Shown piece by piece: positions 6,086 to 7,161 of a stretch of DNA of 7,161 nucleotides (the stretch's first letter is position 1; every line of letters starts with the position of its first letter). Under the pieces are notes generated by a model. It was not told the DNA's origin and made no database searches. It was given only the letters and a program-made list of their open reading frames with translations. The stretch comes from Nostocaceae cyanobacterium CSSed10_463m (lineage in GTDB: Bacteria; Cyanobacteriota; Cyanobacteriia; Cyanobacteriales; Nostocaceae), in NCBI GenBank assembly GCA_003556955.1, contig PWQB01000568.1, forward strand, positions 1-7,161, in the 5' to 3' direction. The position numbers and the translations under genes are program-made.

Positions 6086-6097
6086 AGTAATATTACT
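6086..6097. promoter_or_regulatory. 12-bp perfect palindrome in the divergent spacer
   Basis: AGTAATATTACT is self-complementary over all 12 bases. It has GTA and TAC half-sites but only a 4-bp gap, so it does not fit the NtcA consensus (GTA-N8-TAC). About one or two 12-bp palindromes are expected by chance in a window this size, so its position is the only support. Confidence 0.25.
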
Positions 6098-6215
6098 GAA
6101 GATAATTGGGTTTTTGCTAAAGAACTATTTAAAGTGCTTATCCTCACCTTGGGAAATTGCAATAAGTTCTGATTGCCTTAAAGATGTAAAATTTTTGTTA
6201 AATTCATCAAGTATC

Positions 6216-6240
6216 TAGAATTTGTTCTCTTTTATAAGGT
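6216..6240 (+). promoter_or_regulatory. Candidate -10 and ribosome binding site for the transketolase-like gene
   Basis: TAGAAT at 6216-6221 is a plausible -10, with a TTGTTA at 6195-6200 too close (15 bp) to be an ideal -35. AAGGT at 6236-6240 lies 7 bp before the ATG at 6248 and is a good Shine-Dalgarno; it is the clearest one in the window and supports that start. The spacer 5952-6247 otherwise holds the two palindromes and no gene. Confidence 0.45.
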
Positions 6241-6247
6241 AATCAGC

Positions 6248-7161
6248 ATGACATCGAAAGCATCTTCCGCCCTACCTAATTTTTATGAAGGAATTCAATA
6301 TTTTGGCGAGGCGTTACCAAATTTTGCAACTTATGGTAAAATACCTGCTATAGAATCGGGCAAAAAGGCGATCGCAGATCCGACAGATCCCGCAGCCGTC
6401 TATCAAACTTTACTTGCTGCTGATGCTCTCCGCTACCTGACGCTGCAAGTTACAGCTAGTAAGGCATCTGGACACCCAGGCGGTTTTGCCAGTCAAGCAG
6501 AAGCTTATGCAGCATTGGTAATGCTGGGTCACAAGAATATTATCACCGAAGTGGGACACCATGCCCCTGGATTCTATAGTGCCATGTTTTTGGATCGTTC
6601 CTTGGAAGACATGGGCATTTCTACAGTACAGCAATTGCGCGATCGCTTCCGAGAAAAGCACGGACTATTAGGACACCTTTCCGGTTTCATCCCTGGTATT
6701 CTCGCACCGGCTGGACCTCTAGGACAAGGACAACACTTTGCTATGTCCGCCGCTTTGCTGCATCAAGATAAATTATTCCCCTTTACTGTGGGTGATGGTG
6801 GATTGGGTGAGCCTTATATTGTCAGTGCGATCGCCCACTTTAACACAGCTTATCCCAGCGTCACCAACTTCTTACCCGTCATGGTGTGGAATGGTTACAG
6901 CCAAGAACATCATAGTATGGTTTCCCTGAAAACTAACGCCGAAATGAAAGCCTACTGGCAAGGAAACGGTTTTGCGGAAGTCGTATTAGTGGATGCGAAA
7001 GACTTTGACGACCAAAACCAACCAGGGGATTATGTAGATAGTACCGTCTTTTCCTTCGAGCAGCGCCTAGCCTTCACCAAAGCCGTACTTTTAGGAATGG
7101 ATAAAGCCGCCCATTCTGCGATGAATGGACAGTTAACAGTATTCATCATTAAACAACTCAA
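6248..7161 (+). CDS. Transketolase-family thiamine-diphosphate enzyme, N-terminal part (runs off window)
   Basis: An open frame of 304 complete codons starts at ATG 6248 and has no stop before the window ends. It is a thiamine-diphosphate-dependent enzyme of the transketolase superfamily. Landmarks are SGHPGG (74-79, the transketolase SGHPG segment), GHHAPGFY (about 103-110, in the place of the usual HGS loop), LLGHLSG, GPLGQG (156-161) and the Mg/cofactor motif VGDGGLGEPY (181-190), paired with N215 in VWNGY (GDG-x30-N). Family knowledge: transketolases move two-carbon units between sugar phosphates in the Calvin and pentose phosphate pathways. The region after GDG (LPVMVWNGYSQEHH) looks partly like phosphoketolases (LPILHLNGY), and an extension of about 50 residues precedes the core. 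It is therefore a divergent paralogue rather than the standard Calvin-cycle Tkt, and its substrate is uncertain. The start is supported by AAGGT seven bases upstream. Three HIP1 octamers lie inside (6368, 6639, 6827). Confidence 0.85.
   Translation, partial: MTSKASSALPNFYEGIQYFGEALPNFATYGKIPAIESGKKAIADPTDPAAVYQTLLAADALRYLTLQVTASKASGHPGGFASQAEAYAALVMLGHKNIITEVGHHAPGFYSAMFLDRSLEDMGISTVQQLRDRFREKHGLLGHLSGFIPGILAPAGPLGQGQHFAMSAALLHQDKLFPFTVGDGGLGEPYIVSAIAHFNTAYPSVTNFLPVMVWNGYSQEHHSMVSLKTNAEMKAYWQGNGFAEVVLVDAKDFDDQNQPGDYVDSTVFSFEQRLAFTKAVLLGMDKAAHSAMNGQLTVFIIKQL

Noticed and set aside
6086..6097. NtcA nitrogen-control site
   Set aside because: The half-sites GTA and TAC are only 4 bp apart, whereas NtcA needs 8.
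5965..6162. 65-codon minus-strand frame in the divergent spacer
   Set aside because: It is AT-driven low-complexity sequence with no start signal and no recognisable fold, and it covers the palindromes.
6410..6929. Minus frame 6410-6661 and plus frame 6738-6929
   Set aside because: Both overlap the transketolase-like gene in other frames; the intact cofactor motifs show which frame is real.

Overview
The window looks like chromosomal DNA of a filamentous, Nostoc/Anabaena-type cyanobacterium. The evidence is five copies of the cyanobacterial octamer GCGATCGC (HIP1: 1146-1153, 2170-2177, 6368-6375, 6639-6646, 6827-6834), low-GC intergenic DNA full of small palindromic repeats, and a close match to the cyanobacterial carotenoid ketolase CrtO. 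No RNA gene, CRISPR array, transposase or integrase is visible.

Layout from left to right. At 1-852 (+) is a RodZ-like membrane-anchored helix-turn-helix protein that may extend past the left edge. At 853-976 is an intergenic repeat built from heptads and small hairpins. At 977-1630 (-) is a beta-phosphoglucomutase-like HAD phosphatase/mutase. It is divergent from a NagB-type glucosamine-6-phosphate deaminase at 1800-2576 (+), or 1776 if the TTG start is used. Together they form a small sugar-phosphate pair sharing one intergenic control region. A strong hairpin repeat (2592-2614) lies between nagB and a convergent small Cys-rich protein gene (2628-2834, -). Next comes a tandem array of an 18-bp unit (3037-3141) that grew out of one arm of a perfect hairpin (3022-3048). 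Then crtO (3186-4880, -), a repeat-rich gap, and a DUF2993 / LmeA-like lipid-binding-type protein (5172-5951, -). The right end, 6248-7161 (+), is the first 304 codons of a divergent transketolase-family thiamine-diphosphate enzyme that runs off the window.

The genes do not form one operon. Most have their own spacers, and divergent or convergent arrangements dominate. The common theme is ordinary cyanobacterial metabolism: ketocarotenoid synthesis, amino-sugar and sugar-phosphate handling, a pentose-phosphate-type enzyme, and an envelope-associated regulator. I see no defence system or large new multi-gene system. The most unusual items are the arm-derived tandem array downstream of crtO, palindromes that enclose -10-like hexamers upstream of crtO and of the DUF2993 gene, the unrecognised Cys-rich mini-protein, and the atypical transketolase.
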